Part shown: piece after piece, positions 61,603 to 64,000 of the stretch | Layout: every line of letters starts with the position of its first letter | How positions within the stretch are numbered: position 1 is the first letter of the stretch | Source: DATBAX01 sp963762965 | GTDB lineage: Bacteria > Acidobacteriota > Terriglobia > Terriglobales > Acidobacteriaceae | Length of the DNA: 64,000 nucleotides | Direction: 5' to 3' | Assembly: GCA_963762965.1 (NCBI GenBank) | Contig: CAVXME010000006.1 | Span: 124,001 to 188,000, forward strand | Program-made: the position numbers and the translations under genes | The notes under the pieces: generated by a model | Databases searched by the model: none | What the model was told of the DNA's origin: nothing | Seen by the model: the letters and a program-made list of their open reading frames with translations, nothing else

Positions 61603-64000
61603 TCAGGCAGTTGCCGTTCCATATCCTTCTCGAGGCAAGCGAACGTAGGCAACTGGCTTTTCATGTAACAAGAGTTCAGTGGCCTGCACTCGTGGTTCGT
61701 TGTGGAACCATCCCTGCACGACTCCGTGATGCAGAAAATTAGCCATCGCCAGCAGGCTCATGCCCTGGTGGTGGGCCATCCAGGCAGGCACCAATTCATA
61801 ACGGCGATGCCAGGAGCGATTGCGTGAGATGGTATAGTCCGCCGCTTCGTAGTATCCATACGTCCCCACCCAACCCATATTGCTCATTTTTCGCAGATTC
61901 TTGAGGGCTTCCGAGGGATCCACGTCCAAGGCAAGAAATGTCGAGTACGGAGAAATGACCAGTGACTCCATTTCAGTCTTGCTCAAAGCCAACTGCGGGA
62001 GACCAAAGGCGAAATACTGGTAATTTCCCGCGTCATCCATTTTGAAATAGGCCGACTCGGAAATTCCCCACGGAATCCGCCGACCCGCCACATGCGCCCT
62101 CTGGGCACGAACCGACGCGGCCCGCGAGCGCTCCAGTAGCGTGTCCGGATAGGCTTGCATCCACAACGCGGGCATCAGGTACTCGAACATGGTTCCCGTC
62201 CACGAGATCAGCACCGGTCGCCCATGGTCAACCGTGTGCCCCCGGCCCAGATGGAACCAGCTCTCCTGGGGAATGTCATCCTTGGCGATGGCCACAAACA
62301 CAGCAATGCGCGCCTCAGATGCGAGCAGGTCGTAACACGCAGGGTGGAGTTTTTGGGATTCGGTATCGAATCCGGTCGACAATAGTTTGCGCCGGGTATT
62401 CAGCAGGAACGCGAAATCCATTTCATTCGCCAGTGTGCCGGCCCGTGCAGCTATGGTCCGCAGGTCTTGCATGAGACCCTCTGCGTGCGAACGCGCTTCA
62501 GGCAGCAGATCATGCAAGCGCCGCCTCAGGGACTGCTGCTCTTCCGAGCCACCAGTGCGGATCGCCGAATCGAGGCGTCCCGTGAGTTTGTCGATAAAAT
62601 CTGGCACTCGTTCCAGCGCAATGCTGTCCCATGCAGCCTTCAGGTCCAGAGCAGGATCACCCTGTAGCGGCACAAACTCGGGAAGCAGCCAGGGACTGTG
62701 CAGGCGCACAGTTTGCTTCAGATTCTCGAGTCGAATGCGCGCTTGTTCTTTAAACCACTGACCATCCGCGGCGTGCTTCGCTGCGCGACGGCCGGGTGTT
62801 GCCTCTTCGAAAGTCGTATCCGGTAACCGCTGGAGATATTGCAGCCAGTCACTTCTATGGATGTGTCGCTGAAAAACTGTAAACGCCTTTCGTGGGAACA
62901 ATTGCATGTCGTGCAGGATGCGAAGATGATCGAGCAGTCCGTCCGCCAGACGGGATTGCAGCACGGGTTGATGTAGTCGCTCCAAACATCCCTGCTGAAG
63001 CGTCCAGAGCGAAGCAGCCAGGTTCCCACTGTCCACGGAAGAAACAAACAACGGCCTCAACGGCTCGAGTGTCCGCGTGTCATACCAGTTGAGAAGGTGC
63101 CCGCGATAACGGCGGAGCGTGGAGACGGTTGCCAGAGTGCGCAGCGTTTCTTCCGCCAATTCGGGGATGGTCAAATATCCGAACTCGCAAGCCACTTGCC
63201 GGACATTGAGCAGAAGACCAAGGTTCGTCGGCGACATTCTGGCGGCGACGGCGGGTGGCTTTTCCTGAACGTTGTCCGGAATCAGCCAGTTGTGTTCTTT
63301 GGTGCTGAACTCCGCGAAATACCGCCAGGTGCGAAGGGCAGATCGGCGCAGGAAGGCCCTGTCCGCTTCCGACACCTCGTTGTTTGGCGCACGCGGAGGT
63401 CGATTCAGCCAGAGCGAGAGCGGTTTGCTGCCGGCCCATAACAGCAACATCGGTAGAGCAACCGGGAAAGCGCTGCGACGGACCAGGAATACTAAACTTC
63501 CGATCGCAATTGCCAGTATAGGCGTCCAGTCGAGATAGACATCCAGGGCGGTTCGCCCTGCCGTCCCCATCTCAACCTCGGCCGCGGTCTCCCATTCCAA
63601 AAGCCGTTCACGCGTCACCATGCGGCGGATCAGCGCGCGGGCTACTGCGTCGAGAGAAAGCAGCATTTGATTAGCGAGAAAAGTCAATGCCAGAAAAACG
63701 CTGACATGGGTTGCGAGGAGCACGCTCATGGCGTCGCGTGCGATCGCCATCTTGTCCTCGACGATGGCTCGAACCAGATCAAACAGGTAACGGAACCATG
63801 CCGGGACAAGCAGTATCGCGATGGTGGCAAGCGTCCAAAATAAAGGCGTCCCCGGCAGTACCAGCCAACCCAGCACCAGCAGAAGGAACGTCGCAGGTTC
63901 CACCAGGCTGCGGCGCAAGTTGTCCAATATTTTCCATTGGGAAATAATTGAGATCGGGTTGGGGCCCATGCCTCCCGCTTCGCCCGGTACGCGCGATCTC
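61603..64000 (-). CDS. Cyclic beta-1,2-glucan synthase-like protein, 5' end outside the window
   Basis: The frame stays open through the right edge, so at least 799 residues are seen and the start lies beyond it; the in-frame ATG at 63969 is not the true start. The visible part begins with ISIISQWKILDNLRRSLV, the NdvB linker, then membrane segments (LLVLGWLVLPGTP to about 190), a helical region and a glycoamylase-like domain (from about 560; ISWTGTMFEYLMPALWMQ, ESAYFKMDDAGNYQYFAFG). It stops after RVQATELLLHEKPV, where NdvB normally continues into GH94-type phosphorylase domains. Those are absent here. Confidence 0.75.
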   Translation of the reverse strand, partial: RSRVPGEAGGMGPNPISIISQWKILDNLRRSLVEPATFLLLVLGWLVLPGTPLFWTLATIAILLVPAWFRYLFDLVRAIVEDKMAIARDAMSVLLATHVSVFLALTFLANQMLLSLDAVARALIRRMVTRERLLEWETAAEVEMGTAGRTALDVYLDWTPILAIAIGSLVFLVRRSAFPVALPMLLLWAGSKPLSLWLNRPPRAPNNEVSEADRAFLRRSALRTWRYFAEFSTKEHNWLIPDNVQEKPPAVAARMSPTNLGLLLNVRQVACEFGYLTIPELAEETLRTLATVSTLRRYRGHLLNWYDTRTLEPLRPLFVSSVDSGNLAASLWTLQQGCLERLHQPVLQSRLADGLLDHLRILHDMQLFPRKAFTVFQRHIHRSDWLQYLQRLPDTTFEEATPGRRAAKHAADGQWFKEQARIRLENLKQTVRLHSPWLLPEFVPLQGDPALDLKAAWDSIALERVPDFIDKLTGRLDSAIRTGGSEEQQSLRRRLHDLLPEARSHAEGLMQDLRTIAARAGTLANEMDFAFLLNTRRKLLSTGFDTESQKLHPACYDLLASEARIAVFVAIAKDDIPQESWFHLGRGHTVDHGRPVLISWTGTMFEYLMPALWMQAYPDTLLERSRAASVRAQRAHVAGRRIPWGISESAYFKMDDAGNYQYFAFGLPQLALSKTEMESLVISPYSTFLALDVDPSEALKNLRKMSNMGWVGTYGYYEAADYTISRNRSWHRRYELVPAWMAHHQGMSLLAMANFLHHGVVQGWFHNEPRVQATELLLHEKPVAYVRLPREGYGTATA

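Noticed and set aside
1..64000. CRISPR array, tRNA, rRNA, IS element or prophage
   Set aside because: No regularly spaced repeats with unique spacers, no cloverleaf-like segment, no transposase or phage structural gene was recognised when reading the window; a dedicated scan was not possible.

Overview
The window looks like a chromosomal segment of a soil-type Acidobacteriota bacterium (Terriglobia, Koribacter-like). This rests on gene content, not on a marker gene: an Oar-type TonB-dependent receptor with an N-terminal carboxypeptidase-regulatory-like domain, many secreted glycoside hydrolases, a PIG-L deacetylase fused to a NEW3/GATase-like tail, a Tes-like radical SAM enzyme, and short dispersed repeats whose spurious translations are common in acidobacterial genomes. 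No rRNA, tRNA, CRISPR array, IS element or prophage was recognised.

Layout. 0-3.3 kb: a Tes/MJ0619-like radical SAM protein (candidate membrane-spanning-lipid enzyme), a repeat-rich spacer and a ribbon-helix-helix/small-protein pair that resembles a toxin-antitoxin module. Two parS-like 16-mers lie at about 3.5 kb. 3.7-10 kb: secreted PIG-L protein, amino acid permease, MFS exporter and DinB protein, closed by a strong terminator. 10.2-16.8 kb: a cupin-thrC-thrB operon, a divergent-catalytic-site SDR, a cystathionine-synthase-type PLP enzyme and a Gfo/Idh/MocA dehydrogenase. 16.8-26.5 kb: TonB receptor plus LacI regulator, a TPR protein, an AsmA protein and a lipoprotein glycoside hydrolase. 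26.5-30.1 kb: two tandem alkaline-phosphatase-superfamily enzymes with a mini membrane protein.

30.2-40.7 kb is nitrogen and aspartate-family metabolism: threonine ammonia-lyase and gltBD on the minus strand, divergent from lysC-hom on the plus strand. In front of lysC there is a candidate transcription attenuator: a 31-codon Thr/Ile-rich leader ORF followed by hairpins and a terminator-like stem. With thrC-thrB 25 kb away, the window holds aspartokinase, homoserine dehydrogenase, homoserine kinase, threonine synthase and a threonine-degrading enzyme.

41.8-45.0 kb is a compact pqqABCDE operon, including a 25-codon pqqA. 45.0-47.6 kb is a divergent oxyR-catalase pair with an OxyR-type operator between them. 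47.6-54.4 kb is a sugar module: large secreted glycoside hydrolase, FHS sugar/H+ symporter, ROK sugar kinase, LacI-type operators and an orphan sugar-binding-fold protein with no signal peptide. 54.5-60.1 kb: DUF885 peptidase-like protein, BON and SYLF envelope proteins beside an ECF sigma factor, and an anchored Ig-like-domain protein. The right edge carries a GH144-like protein meeting, stop codon to stop codon, a cyclic beta-1,2-glucan-synthase-like gene that runs off the window and ends without the usual C-terminal phosphorylase region.

Starts were chosen by eye from ribosome-binding sites and family norms. No similarity search or RNA folding was run.
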